Shown here piece after piece: positions 34,949-43,621 of a stretch of DNA of 64,000 nucleotides. A program made the position numbers and the translations under genes. This stretch comes from Conexivisphaerales archaeon (GTDB lineage Archaea > Thermoproteota > Nitrososphaeria > Conexivisphaerales > DTJL01), in contig JAVYTR010000004.1 in the NCBI GenBank assembly GCA_038728585.1, positions 1 to 64,000 of the forward strand, read 5' to 3'. The first letter of the stretch is position 1; each line of letters opens with the position of its first letter. A model generated the notes under the pieces. It was not told the DNA's origin. It did not search any database and was given only the letters and a program-made list of their open reading frames with translations.

Positions 34949-35488
34949 TTGAACGAGGCAGAAAGATACCACGAACGAGAGAACTCACGCCTTACTGATG
35001 CGAGTTCTGAAGGAGGCGATTACTATGGAATCATGCTCAACAAAATGCAGTCAGATGAGCAGACGAAGGAAGACTCCTTATCTTTGCTTGTAGGGTTTGA
35101 TGGCTCGGAGCAGGCAAAAAGGGCACTTTTAGTGGGTTCGGACCTTGTAAGAGGTAACAGCAACTGTACCATCCACATAGCGTATGTGGTGCAGCCAACT
35201 GCTGGCCTACTTGAACCCTTAACTGATGAGTTCATGGTGTCTCTCAAGAAGAATGGCATGTCCATACTCTCATATGGAGAAAGTCTTGTAAAAAATCAGG
35301 GTGCAAGAATAGTAAAACATCTTGAGTGGGGAAATCCAAGCGAGGAGATGCTGAAACTGGCAGAAAAGTTACATCCTAGATTTGTCCTTTTGGGAACCAT
35401 AAAGCATTCTCCTACCGAGAGAGTCCTTGGAACGATCTCCTCCATTTTTCTGAGATCGCGACGTTTTAACCTGATCATAGTCCCATAG
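34949..35488 (+). CDS. universal stress protein (UspA) domain protein
   Basis: 179 residues; Usp fold from about residue 43 (SLSLLVGFDGSEQAKRALLVGSDLV). The C-terminal ATP-binding G-x2-G-x9-G(S/T) stretch is partly kept: FVLLGTIKHSPTERVLGTISSIFLRS. The ~40-residue N-terminal extension is polar. The start is TTG, ~27 bases after ACTTAAATTG, consistent with leaderless expression; a later ATG (MLNKMQ) is the alternative. The 3' end overlaps the convergent complex I-like gene by 14 bases. Confidence 0.82.
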   Translation: MNEAERYHERENSRLTDASSEGGDYYGIMLNKMQSDEQTKEDSLSLLVGFDGSEQAKRALLVGSDLVRGNSNCTIHIAYVVQPTAGLLEPLTDEFMVSLKKNGMSILSYGESLVKNQGARIVKHLEWGNPSEEMLKLAEKLHPRFVLLGTIKHSPTERVLGTISSIFLRSRRFNLIIVP

Positions 35489-37466
35489 ATAACACATAAT
35501 ACCCTAGAACGAATACCATAGCAATCAATATGTATGCCACGTACATTCCGAGGTTTCCCTGCATGATCTTGCTGCTTACGAAAGAGGAGACAACATTCCC
35601 CCACTTTGATAGTACGTCGTAAATCGGCTTGAATAGGTCGAATGTACTCAGATTTACAAGAATTCTTGAATCCTTCTCGTCACCATCTCCTACTTTCAGT
35701 TTACTCTCTTTTGTACGCAACAGGAATGAAAGCATCAATCTTATCGGAGAACTATATCCAAAAGAGTTATACCTATTAGGGGAATCTTCTTCGCCTTTTT
35801 CACCAGCATACCAACCTCTCGTCCTCCTTATCCTCCATCTGCCGCCATAACGCGATATCATTGCAGGTACCAGCAGGCAGCCCAAAAGAAACAGGGCAGT
35901 GAAGGTGGGAGAGAATCCACCAAACGGCTTCCCTGACAGAATCACAAAGTATGCTGGCACACCTAAAAGGCCTGTTGCAAAAACATTGAAGACGAAAGTG
36001 CCGACAACGGATTCGATTCCCTTTGCTGCTAGGTAGAGTGTTAAAGGTGCGGCTACCCCGAGAACAACTATTACAGATGATAACAATATAAGTGCAGCAT
36101 AAATTAATTTAGGCTGTGCAGTTTCTTCGCTGCTATTAGTCTGCACAAGAATACCAAATCCATACAGTTTTGTCATGGAAACCATGGTCATTCCTGTTGC
36201 TAGAGCAACTACAGCACCTATGAAGATGCAAATCAGTTGACTGATGATATCAGGGAAACGGAAGAATTGGAAGATTGATTCAAGTATCATCCACTCAGAT
36301 ACGAAACCAGCAATCGGAGGTGCGGCTTGAAGAGACAAGATAGCAAACATACCTATGATAGTCAATAGGGTATTCTTCTTATCGAAATGTGTCTGTTTGT
36401 TCAGGTCAAAGCTCCCTCTTAACTTCCCTGCCCAGCCTGATATAAGAAATAGAGACCCTTTCGATACGGAATGTGAGAATGAGTGAAACATCGCAGCCAA
36501 GAGAGAGAATGTAGCTAAAAGCATAAGATTGTAATATGATGAAAGAATGTAGATTCCAAAGGATACCAGAATGAGCCCGTTATTTTCGATCGTACTGTAC
36601 GCCGGTACTCCCTTTGAATGCTCTGAAACAGCCCCATACAGCGCACCGAACAATACTGGCAAAGCGCCTATCCCCAATGTTATCCATCCCCACCATAACT
36701 GGTAGTTTCGTAAGGTATATAGAACTTGGAAGATACCATAAACGCCCATCAATGTCAATGTTGATGATAGTAGAGCAGAGGAATTGGTGGGAGCTCTAGA
36801 ATGAGCCATGGGAAGCCACTCGACCATGTGAAAAGGAGCTATGCCCATCTTCATCGAGAAACCCAACAAAGCCAGCAGAAAGATAGAAGATGATTGAATC
36901 ATTGAAGTAATGCTTATCTGATCACCAAGGTAAAAAGAATGGGATGCTGCGAATATACCGGCGAACGACAGTGTTACAAGCAATGTGCTCAGCTCACCAA
37001 AAACCAGAAAAGTGTAAGCCGCCTGCCTCAGAGGACCTCTGTCTCCTTCCCCCTGCAGTATCATAAAGAATGAAGCAATTGTCATCGTTTCCCAAGAAGC
37101 GAGGAATGAGATTGAATCCATACTTAACATTATGAGGAACATTGACAGCATAGACAGTAATACCAGCAAAGAGAGTTTGTTCGAGTAGTCAGAATCATAA
37201 TCAAGAGAAAAAATACTGACAGAAAACCATACTATCGATGAGATCAACAAGAAATAGGAAGCCCGAACCGAAAGGCCAAGATGGAAGATACCTAGCTCGA
37301 CTAACGGTACAGACGAACCTGTTACCAGAACTGCAACAGATAGGACAAAAAGGAATAAGGCCGCGATCGAACCCATAAGATAAGAAGCTCTTTTCGAAAA
37401 AGCTGAAAGGATTATACCGACAACATAAGAGGAAAGTGCAATGAGTAATATAGGCAAAAGACTCAT
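35475..37466 (-). CDS. proton-pumping antiporter-like subunit (HyfB/NuoL-like) of an Ehr-type complex
   Basis: 663 residues, ~16 membrane segments. The Nuo/Mrp antiporter core includes FLASWETMTIASFFM (conserved Glu of TM5), MKMGIAPFHMVEWLPMAHSRAPTNSSALLS (Lys/His of the proton channel) and LLATFSLLAAMFHSFSHSVSKGSLFL. The C-terminal ~120 residues extend into an amphipathic region (STFDLFKPIYDVLSKWGN) and a last TM helix, as in HyfB. Last gene of the six-gene operon. Should move H+ or Na+ across the cytoplasmic membrane, driven by the redox arm. Confidence 0.88.
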   Translation of the reverse strand: MSLLPILLIALSSYVVGIILSAFSKRASYLMGSIAALFLFVLSVAVLVTGSSVPLVELGIFHLGLSVRASYFLLISSIVWFSVSIFSLDYDSDYSNKLSLLVLLSMLSMFLIMLSMDSISFLASWETMTIASFFMILQGEGDRGPLRQAAYTFLVFGELSTLLVTLSFAGIFAASHSFYLGDQISITSMIQSSSIFLLALLGFSMKMGIAPFHMVEWLPMAHSRAPTNSSALLSSTLTLMGVYGIFQVLYTLRNYQLWWGWITLGIGALPVLFGALYGAVSEHSKGVPAYSTIENNGLILVSFGIYILSSYYNLMLLATFSLLAAMFHSFSHSVSKGSLFLISGWAGKLRGSFDLNKQTHFDKKNTLLTIIGMFAILSLQAAPPIAGFVSEWMILESIFQFFRFPDIISQLICIFIGAVVALATGMTMVSMTKLYGFGILVQTNSSEETAQPKLIYAALILLSSVIVVLGVAAPLTLYLAAKGIESVVGTFVFNVFATGLLGVPAYFVILSGKPFGGFSPTFTALFLLGCLLVPAMISRYGGRWRIRRTRGWYAGEKGEEDSPNRYNSFGYSSPIRLMLSFLLRTKESKLKVGDGDEKDSRILVNLSTFDLFKPIYDVLSKWGNVVSSFVSSKIMQGNLGMYVAYILIAMVFVLGYYVLSMGL

Positions 37467-37475
37467 TGTCAGTGT

Positions 37476-38195
37476 TCACCTCTTTCTACCCATAGCTAAA
37501 AGTAGGCCTTGAATGAACTGGATTGGAGAAGGCGGACATCCTGGAATGAAAATGTCAACGGGTATTATCTCTTCGACAGGTGAGACAAAATTCGGCGAGT
37601 TTGCGAAAACACCACCGGATAACGCACATGCTCCTGCAGCTATCACGACCTTTGGTTCAGGCATACTCTCGTATGTCGTTACTATGTATTCTACCATCGA
37701 CCGGTTTGGAGCCCCCAGAACAAGTAGAGCGTCTGCATGCTTCGGAGAATTGGTGAACGTTATACCCAGCCTCGATACATCATAGAAGGGATTAGCCATG
37801 TTCAGAGCTTCGAGGTTACAGGCGTTGCATGAGCCGCTATCTATAATGAAGACATGAAGTGATTTTTTGAAGATCTTGGCCCTTTCTTCTGAGTAGATTT
37901 TGCTGTTTGCGACTGCATTCAATGCCTGCGAAATCTTTTCATCGTTTCGGTCGAATACGAAGCCTGCATCTGCACATTTTGCGCAGTAGATGCACCTGTT
38001 CATAATTATCTTCTTATTCTTGGTGTCTATTGCTCCAGTTGGGCATACCTTTTTACCCTCTCCCCAATCAGATTCCTGGCCGGGCTCTGGGGGGATGTTC
38101 GATAAAGGTATCTCATCCCTTGTGGGAATCTGTCTTGGAAACTTCGTCGTAGGAGAACCATTCTTCAAACCTTTAATCATCCAGAATTTTGGCAT
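37476..38195 (-). CDS. ferredoxin-domain + NuoB/HyfI-like Fe-S subunit
   Basis: 239 residues. The N-terminal part holds one ferredoxin-type [4Fe-4S] site (VCPTGAI plus NRCIYCAKC). The C-terminal part is NuoB/HyfI-like and keeps the N2-type cluster ligands: SGSCNACNLEALN, GACALSGG and IPGCPPSP. It therefore fuses HyfH-like and HyfI-like functions in a short polypeptide. It docks against the large subunit encoded just upstream. The retained clusters show the electron path is intact up to the site that has lost NiFe. Confidence 0.88.
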   Translation of the reverse strand: MPKFWMIKGLKNGSPTTKFPRQIPTRDEIPLSNIPPEPGQESDWGEGKKVCPTGAIDTKNKKIIMNRCIYCAKCADAGFVFDRNDEKISQALNAVANSKIYSEERAKIFKKSLHVFIIDSGSCNACNLEALNMANPFYDVSRLGITFTNSPKHADALLVLGAPNRSMVEYIVTTYESMPEPKVVIAAGACALSGGVFANSPNFVSPVEEIIPVDIFIPGCPPSPIQFIQGLLLAMGRKR

Positions 38196-38201
38196 GTTGT
38201 T

Positions 38202-39545
38202 TCACCTATCTGAATCTGCAAAGGAAAGACCAAACGATTCGTAGTTAAACTGGAAGTCTGTGAAGAGATTGTCCGTCATACTGATGGCAAAGGGAATAAA
38301 GTTGATTAATGAAGGCGGTCGAATATGGATGAAGGATATCCTACCATCTGCGTCAAGTTTCAACACGTGGACAAGGTCACCAGACGGGGATTCAATTCTG
38401 CTTAGGGCAACTGCTTCAGTCTTTCTCTCTCCAAAGATCTTTTTTCCTGTGCCTCTAGAGGGCATCCTGTCAAGCAATTCTTGGAGAACCACCTGGCTGG
38501 ATTGAATCTCGTTCAGCCTGACAAGCAGCCTAGCCAGAGCGTCACACCCTTTCTCTGTTTCTATAGGAACAAATATTTCATTGTAGGGACCAAATGGGAA
38601 AGTCAATCTGTCATCCAACTGTATTCCTGATCCCCTAGCGGTTGGCCCCACTGCGCCAAGTGTATATGCTACCTCCCTAGGCAGCTTTCCAGTTTCCTGC
38701 ATTCTGTCAAGAAACATTCTCGAAGAAAGAAAGTATTCTGTTAGAGAAGCTGCCTCCCTGCAGATGCTCTGGATCTGCTTTATCAGTTCTGACCTAGCCT
38801 TTCCTTGAAGGTCGACCCGTACGTCTGCTAGCCTGTTGAAACCGAAGAAATACCTATGGAAAAAGTACTTTGAGTTGAGTCTCAAACATCTTTCCTTAAG
38901 TGAATTGATCAGGTTTACAGCTACATTCTGAGATGCTGCTTCCGCCAACCTACCAAAGACATGAAGATGGTTGTAGATCCTCTCCATCTCTATGGCTACA
39001 GCCCTCACCCAATCTATGTAGGGTTCAACTTCGACGCCTAATAGCTGTTCGGCAGCCGTCAAGAAGCATGTCGAATATGATGCCGAAAAATTCCCAACCT
39101 CTCTCTCAATTAGCAGTGTAGAGTCCTCAACCGTATGTCCAAGGAGCATTTTCTCTATTCGCCTTGTCTTATATCCCAAAACAGGAATTGTATTGAGTAT
39201 CTTTTCCCCGTATGTATCAAGGATGAATTTTCCACTTTCCTGAATTCCCCAGCTGACAGGTCCATAATTAAATTTGAATAAACCGTAGCCATCCACTACG
39301 TTTTGCACGTCAAACTGGTAGGGTTTGTCATGGTCTGATCTTAAGAAGTCTATAAGAGCCAGCAACTGTCTTTCCGCTTTTGGTATACCTTCGGTTAGTA
39401 CGCTCTTGTGCTGAATGTTATCGTTCACCAGTGTGTAATCTTTCCCCTCCAAAGTGAAAGATGTAGCAAACTGAAAGTTATCGCCCAGATAGGCCACATC
39501 TTTCTGTAAGACCATCTTTTCAGGCTTCAAGTACATCGCTTTCAC
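38202..39545 (-). CDS. NuoCD/HyfG-like large subunit without NiFe ligands
   Basis: 447 residues. The N-terminal ~110 are NuoC-like; the remainder is hydrogenase large-subunit/NuoD-like (YGPVSWGIQESGKFIL, LGYKTRRIEKMLLGHT, YIDWVRAVAIEMERIYNHLH). Where HyfG has an N-terminal CxxC, this has LLIEREVGNFSASYSTC without a pair; where the C-terminal DPCxxC belongs it has YESFGLSFADSDR. The four-Cys NiFe site is absent, and the NuoD quinone-site His (YxHRG) is Thr (YKTRR). Neither hydrogenase nor ordinary quinone chemistry is expected, matching Ehr complexes. Confidence 0.87.
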   Translation of the reverse strand: MKAMYLKPEKMVLQKDVAYLGDNFQFATSFTLEGKDYTLVNDNIQHKSVLTEGIPKAERQLLALIDFLRSDHDKPYQFDVQNVVDGYGLFKFNYGPVSWGIQESGKFILDTYGEKILNTIPVLGYKTRRIEKMLLGHTVEDSTLLIEREVGNFSASYSTCFLTAAEQLLGVEVEPYIDWVRAVAIEMERIYNHLHVFGRLAEAASQNVAVNLINSLKERCLRLNSKYFFHRYFFGFNRLADVRVDLQGKARSELIKQIQSICREAASLTEYFLSSRMFLDRMQETGKLPREVAYTLGAVGPTARGSGIQLDDRLTFPFGPYNEIFVPIETEKGCDALARLLVRLNEIQSSQVVLQELLDRMPSRGTGKKIFGERKTEAVALSRIESPSGDLVHVLKLDADGRISFIHIRPPSLINFIPFAISMTDNLFTDFQFNYESFGLSFADSDR

Positions 39546-40951
39546 CCCAAGAATGGAGATACAAGGACCCCGACTGTTATGATCCCCAATATCATTGACA
39601 GTATCAGATTGACGGCTGGGACAATCACCGAAGACGCTTCCTCCTTCACAAACTCAAGATTTGAGCTTTGTTGCCCCATACCAAAGACGATCAAAACCGC
39701 AAGTCTGTTTAGGTTTACGAAGGTTAATAGTATAGACACAAAAAGCAGTGCTGCCACAAGGTAATATTCAGTCTGGATTGCTGCTATGATTATGAGAAAC
39801 TCACCTATGAAAACACCAAACGGTGGAGCCCCTGAGACCGCCAAACATGAAAGTAGAAAGATATAGCCTGAATACCTTAACTTGGTCGCAACCCCCGATA
39901 CTTCGGATATTTTCTTTGAATTCAAGTTCACTAATATGTTTCCAGCCGCGTAAAATGCTGCCGATTTGGCAAGAGCGTGAGATATAATCTGCACAATAGA
40001 ACCCACCAGACCTATTCCTCCAAGAGCCAGCCCAGTCAGAATTATACCCATGTTCTCCATAGAAGAATATGCAAGCATTCTTTTGTAGTTCCGCTGGCTC
40101 CCAATAATAAGAGAGGCCAGAAGCGCGGTCAGAACTCCGATTCCTATGCTGAAGTCTCTCGCTACATGAAAGTAAGCAGTATCGTTGATGATACTAAGGT
40201 TTCTGTATACAGCATAAAGTGCTGTAGGCAGAAGTATCCCCGAAAACATGGCACTTATGGGTGAAGGGGCCTCGCTGTGGGCATCAGGCAGCCAGGTATG
40301 CACAGGCGCTATGCCTGCTTTCGTACCATACCCGACTACAGCCAAACCGGAAGCTAGGGCCAAGACGGCAGGGTTGGAGACATGAGTCGAAAGCAGCGTT
40401 GATAGAACAAGAGTCTGCTCAGCGTAGTAAATGAACAAGACAGATATAAGTGAGGCGACTAGCCCTGCAGATACTATGATTGTATATCTCCAGGCAGCTT
40501 CTATGCTAGTCTTCTCTTTTTCCAAGGCTACAAGGAGCGCACTGGTTACTGTTGTAGCTTCTATTCCTATCCATAGGAGACCGACATTGTTCACTAATAC
40601 TGAGAACAGCATAGTAAATACGAATAGGTTTAAGAGCGAATAGTACCATCTGAATCTTATCAGAGGTTCCTTTATTCTTTTAATGTAGAAGGACGAATAG
40701 ATTGAAGAAGTCAGGTAAACCATTGATATTGTCAAAAGTATGAATTTCGTTGTTGTGTCTACAAAGAATAATCCACTTTTAAGAGTTACACCTGAAAAGA
40801 TCAATAATGCGGAGAGAAATAGGTCTGTGAGGGAAGCTACCAGTGCAGCAATGTAACCTGTTCTCTTCATTCCAAAAAGCGAGATTACTGACGCTGCTGC
40901 TGGTGCAACTAGAAAGGTTACAATGAGGTCAAAGAACAACATGAAGCTCAA
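39542..40951 (-). CDS. antiporter-like membrane subunit (HyfF/NuoN-like)
   Basis: 469 residues, ~14 membrane segments. Proton-channel residues are retained: LLWIGIEATTVTSALLV (TM5 Glu), VVGYGTKAGIAPVHTWLPDAHSEAPSPISAMFSG (TM7 Lys, His), and KRMLAYSSMENMGIIL. The start overlaps the stop of the gene upstream and the stop overlaps the large subunit start, giving tight coupling. Second antiporter-like subunit, so the complex could translocate at least two ions per cycle. Confidence 0.9.
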   Translation of the reverse strand: MSFMLFFDLIVTFLVAPAAASVISLFGMKRTGYIAALVASLTDLFLSALLIFSGVTLKSGLFFVDTTTKFILLTISMVYLTSSIYSSFYIKRIKEPLIRFRWYYSLLNLFVFTMLFSVLVNNVGLLWIGIEATTVTSALLVALEKEKTSIEAAWRYTIIVSAGLVASLISVLFIYYAEQTLVLSTLLSTHVSNPAVLALASGLAVVGYGTKAGIAPVHTWLPDAHSEAPSPISAMFSGILLPTALYAVYRNLSIINDTAYFHVARDFSIGIGVLTALLASLIIGSQRNYKRMLAYSSMENMGIILTGLALGGIGLVGSIVQIISHALAKSAAFYAAGNILVNLNSKKISEVSGVATKLRYSGYIFLLSCLAVSGAPPFGVFIGEFLIIIAAIQTEYYLVAALLFVSILLTFVNLNRLAVLIVFGMGQQSSNLEFVKEEASSVIVPAVNLILSMILGIITVGVLVSPFLG

Positions 40952-41595
40952 CCCTTTAATTCTTCAAGGTCAGGTGACTCCAGCGTCTTGAGAGCTCCCC
41001 TGACATCTGATAGTATTACCCCAACCAATATGACACCAAGGATATCAAGCACTACAGCGAATTCTATCAAAAGTGGTAGCGTGGGTGATAACAAGCCTCC
41101 TAAGTAAAGTACGGCGTTTTCTTCCTCGAGAAACCCTGCAAGCTGCATAAGGGCGTTCCTTCTTGTAATTATCAACAAGAGCCCTAGAAACACAATCGCT
41201 AAAGGTACAACCATAAGCTGGTTTTTGAAGAGAGGAAGTATTGTACTGCTGAAGAGCACGTAAGCAAGGAATATTATGATAACACCAAGTATTACAAATG
41301 ATGGATTTTTTCTGGCATTCTCTCTCAGACTATACTTAAAGCGACGAACCTGGTACAGCATAACCCAAGGTATGATGATGCCCCTTGCAACAAGTGTAAT
41401 TACAGCAACATAAATCAGCGTGAAGTCTGAATATGAAAGATAGAGGAGTGCGAAGGCTCCTGCCAAAACAAAAGATTGAATTGATACCGCCCGGATTGTA
41501 GGATCAACAAATGTCTGGCTTTGAAGATAGAGCGACGTTATTACAAGCAGTATACCCATAAAAGCAGAGGCACTGCTAGTGGGGTCTGTAAGCAT
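40948..41595 (-). CDS. HyfE-like membrane subunit (NuoK-related)
   Basis: 215 residues, ~6-7 membrane segments. HyfE pattern: SDFTLIYVAVITLVARGIIIPWVML in the middle and GFLEEENAVLYLGGL with a buried Glu pair, then PLLIEFAVVLDILGVILV. AAGGTGAT lies upstream of the ATG as a ribosome-binding site. Bridges the HyfC-like and antiporter subunits. Confidence 0.86.
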   Translation of the reverse strand: MLTDPTSSASAFMGILLVITSLYLQSQTFVDPTIRAVSIQSFVLAGAFALLYLSYSDFTLIYVAVITLVARGIIIPWVMLYQVRRFKYSLRENARKNPSFVILGVIIIFLAYVLFSSTILPLFKNQLMVVPLAIVFLGLLLIITRRNALMQLAGFLEEENAVLYLGGLLSPTLPLLIEFAVVLDILGVILVGVILSDVRGALKTLESPDLEELKG

Positions 41596-41604
41596 ACTTG
41601 TGTA

Positions 41605-42567
41605 TCACCTTGAAAGAGAAAAAGCGACAACCGAGAGAAGCCCAAGACTGAAGGATATGGCCAAGAAATCCAAGATCTTAAACAGCCTCAACTTTGAGAA
41701 TGTTTCTTCAACAACAACCACTATAGTGACTACAAACAAGAGCTTTAGCATTAATGTTCCTACGGAAATAAAAGCACCCAAAATCCCGCTATTGCCAAAA
41801 ATACCCCAAGGTAAAATAAAAACGTTGACAAAAACTGACATCAACATGAACTGCTTCATGTAGCTTCCCCATTTTGACAACGCAAGAAGCTTACCAGAGT
41901 ATTCCATAATCTTAGCATCATCCAGCATACCCAGCTCCATGAGACCAGAGCTTTCAACTGGTAGCTTACCAGTCTCTGTCAGAAGCAGCATGAAAAAGGC
42001 CACAGTAACCAAAATGTGAGTGGGAGAGATGTAAGTTTCGAGAGAACTTGACAGCAGATTGTTAGTAACATACGGATTGTTTGTTCCTGTGATTAAAGCG
42101 ACCGCAATGAAAACCATTATTAAAGTGGGCTCGGCAAAAGCTGTAAATGTAATACTTCTGCTTGCACCCATTAGCGAATAATGAGTACCAGCGTCAATTG
42201 CTGCTATTATTCCCATTATGCCAGCAAAACCGAACATGAGCGCCCCGCCCAAAAAGTCTAAAAGTATACCGTAAGGCAGCGGATACGGAGTTATTATTGG
42301 TATGACTAGAGAGATGACGACGTAGGCACTGAAGGAAGCTAAGGGCGCTAATACGAAAAGAGAAGAAGATTTGGCTGGTATGAGAATTTCCTTCTTTAAG
42401 AGCTTTGTAATATCATAGTATGGCTGCAAAATAGGAGGACCTTTTCTTGATTCTATAATTCCTTTGAATCTATTAATCAGACCTTGTACTATAGGGGAAA
42501 GGGAAATTACGGTAGCTACCTGCAGCAGGTTGATTGCTTGAATTTCGATAAGAGAGGTCATCGACAT
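41605..42567 (-). CDS. HyfC/NuoH-like membrane subunit
   Basis: 320 residues, 8 membrane segments. It anchors the redox arm. Family motifs: IIESRKGPPILQPYYDITKLLKKE (shown here as its two halves, SRKGPPILQPYYD and ITKLLKKE), SFTAFAEPTL-like SITFTAFAEPTLIM, LPVESSGLMELGMLDDAKIM and EYSGKLLALSKWGS. First gene of the operon. Two upstream elements could control it: a CAAATAAAC box near 42606 with an inverted repeat at 42586-42600, and the palindrome/TATA pair at 42701-42724. Confidence 0.9.
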   Translation of the reverse strand: MSMTSLIEIQAINLLQVATVISLSPIVQGLINRFKGIIESRKGPPILQPYYDITKLLKKEILIPAKSSSLFVLAPLASFSAYVVISLVIPIITPYPLPYGILLDFLGGALMFGFAGIMGIIAAIDAGTHYSLMGASRSITFTAFAEPTLIMVFIAVALITGTNNPYVTNNLLSSSLETYISPTHILVTVAFFMLLLTETGKLPVESSGLMELGMLDDAKIMEYSGKLLALSKWGSYMKQFMLMSVFVNVFILPWGIFGNSGILGAFISVGTLMLKLLFVVTIVVVVEETFSKLRLFKILDFLAISFSLGLLSVVAFSLSR

Positions 42568-42585
42568 ATCACTCAGTTAGAAAAG

Positions 42586-42600
42586 AACATGAAACATGTT
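42586..42600. promoter_or_regulatory. inverted repeat between TATA box and start of the Ehr operon
   Basis: AACATG-AAA-CATGTT, 6-bp perfect arms. On the minus strand it lies just after the TATA-like CAAATAAAC (42602-42610) and before the ATG at 42567, a repressor-type position. Confidence 0.4.
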
Positions 42601-42700
42601 AGTTTATTTGAAATCAGCAGGAACTTAAGAAAGGCAAGGCAAGTTTGCAACTGGCTGGGGAAAGGGGGCATCATAATGCCAGTGGGGCTAACGAATGAGT

Positions 42701-42724
42701 TACTTAAATGTAACGGTTGTTACA
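42701..42724 (-). promoter_or_regulatory. TGTAAC-N4-GTTACA palindrome abutting a TATA box (site A)
   Basis: Minus strand reads TGTAACAACCGTTACA (42709-42724) followed directly by TTTAAGTA (TATA-like). The palindrome occupies the BRE position of a promoter pointing at the Ehr operon. Predicted transcription start is about 42678, giving a ~110-base leader. The same module occurs at sites B and C. Confidence 0.7.
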
Positions 42725-42734
42725 TTACATCCTT

Positions 42735-43277
42735 CTACCTGTTGACCTTCTCGGGTTCAGCTCTTTCAGCGAACTGCGCCAGCATTGCCCTGCATTCCAA
42801 CAACTTTTTCTCCACCTTGTCTGCGTCTTCTTTTCTCGTCATTCCTTGTCCAAGCACATTCTTATACCATCTCTCAAGACTCTCCAGGCCCTCTTCAAGC
42901 TCGTCGGTCTCTTCTGGAGTTACGTTTCCGGACTCCATGTTTTGATTCACTTCTGTCAAGAACTCCTGACATTCTTCGTAGATCTCATCCAACTGTTTGC
43001 TCCTGTCATCTTCGAATACATGAATTAGCTTTCTTAGGTCATCCTCAGTTTTACACCTTGCTTTGAAAGCTATAATTGTTCCAAGGTTTCCGAACTCCTT
43101 CTTTACCTGCGAGATGATGGAATCTGCGTTCTTGTTGTCAGAAACAATGCAAATTGATACGGACGGATAGACAGCACCGAGCTTTTTGAAAATCCTCCAA
43201 GCACGAACCCTTATTTTAGATGGCTCGTTTGGCAGGTCGTACATTACTATCGCCCATTCCTTATTATGATTGTTCAT
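42735..43277 (-). CDS. ChrB N-terminal-domain-like protein
   Basis: 180 residues from ATG 43277 (an ATG at 43310 would add 11). The first ~90 match the ChrB N-terminal domain: KEWAIVMYDLPNEPSKIRVRAWRIFKKLGAVYPSVSICIV, here seen as KEWAIVMYDLPNEPSK and RVRAWRIFKKLGAVYPSV. This is a ferredoxin-like fold related to PaaX C-domains. The rest is a long Glu-rich helical tail. ChrB relatives take part in chromate or oxidative stress regulation. Site B lies in its promoter, so it may autoregulate. No chromate transporter is present. Confidence 0.78.
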   Translation of the reverse strand: MNNHNKEWAIVMYDLPNEPSKIRVRAWRIFKKLGAVYPSVSICIVSDNKNADSIISQVKKEFGNLGTIIAFKARCKTEDDLRKLIHVFEDDRSKQLDEIYEECQEFLTEVNQNMESGNVTPEETDELEEGLESLERWYKNVLGQGMTRKEDADKVEKKLLECRAMLAQFAERAEPEKVNR

Positions 43278-43374
43278 GTCGGACCGTTGACTTCTGTCAA
43301 AAAATATCATTAGGTAATAACCTTACCGGTTTCTTCTTACATGTATAGCAGATTAATTTGAATTCATAGCCAAG

Positions 43375-43396
43375 TTTAAATGTAACTATTGTTACA
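43375..43396 (-). promoter_or_regulatory. TGTAAC-N4-GTTACA palindrome abutting a TATA box (site B)
   Basis: Minus strand: TGTAACAATAGTTACA (43381-43396) then TTTAAA (43375-43380). It drives the ChrB-like gene, with predicted start near 43350. The site also lies 226 bases upstream of the plus-strand MutS-like pair and could influence it. Confidence 0.72.
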
Positions 43397-43621
43397 GAAT
43401 ACAGCGATGCTTCCTCCTTCTTCTTGTTTATTCTATACTGGGGAATCGATAAATTTACTAGTTGGATGGATAGATAGTTACAAACTCAGCAAAAACGTCG
43501 TAGAACCGCTCGTTTATAGACATGAAAGAATTACAAGAAAGGTTGTTTACCGATACCACAATTCAAAGCTCAAAACTCAACACTTGATAGTAACCCAGAC
43601 CTTGTCCGCGGTGTAGGGTTC

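Noticed and set aside
38202-39545. Active [NiFe] hydrogenase or formate hydrogenlyase
   Set aside because: All four NiFe Cys ligands are missing and no maturation or formate dehydrogenase genes are in the window.
42600-42680. 33-codon minus-strand frame in the Ehr operon leader
   Set aside because: Hydrophobic but without conserved features or spacing evidence; may be chance.
42735-43277. Cas2 or CRISPR component
   Set aside because: The ferredoxin-like start matches ChrB/PaaX-type domains; no repeats, Cas1 or other cas genes are nearby.
43522-43587. Upstream 21-codon frame as frameshifted N-terminus of the first MutS-like protein
   Set aside because: The family start fits TTG 43622 (FSSVLF), so no frameshift is needed.
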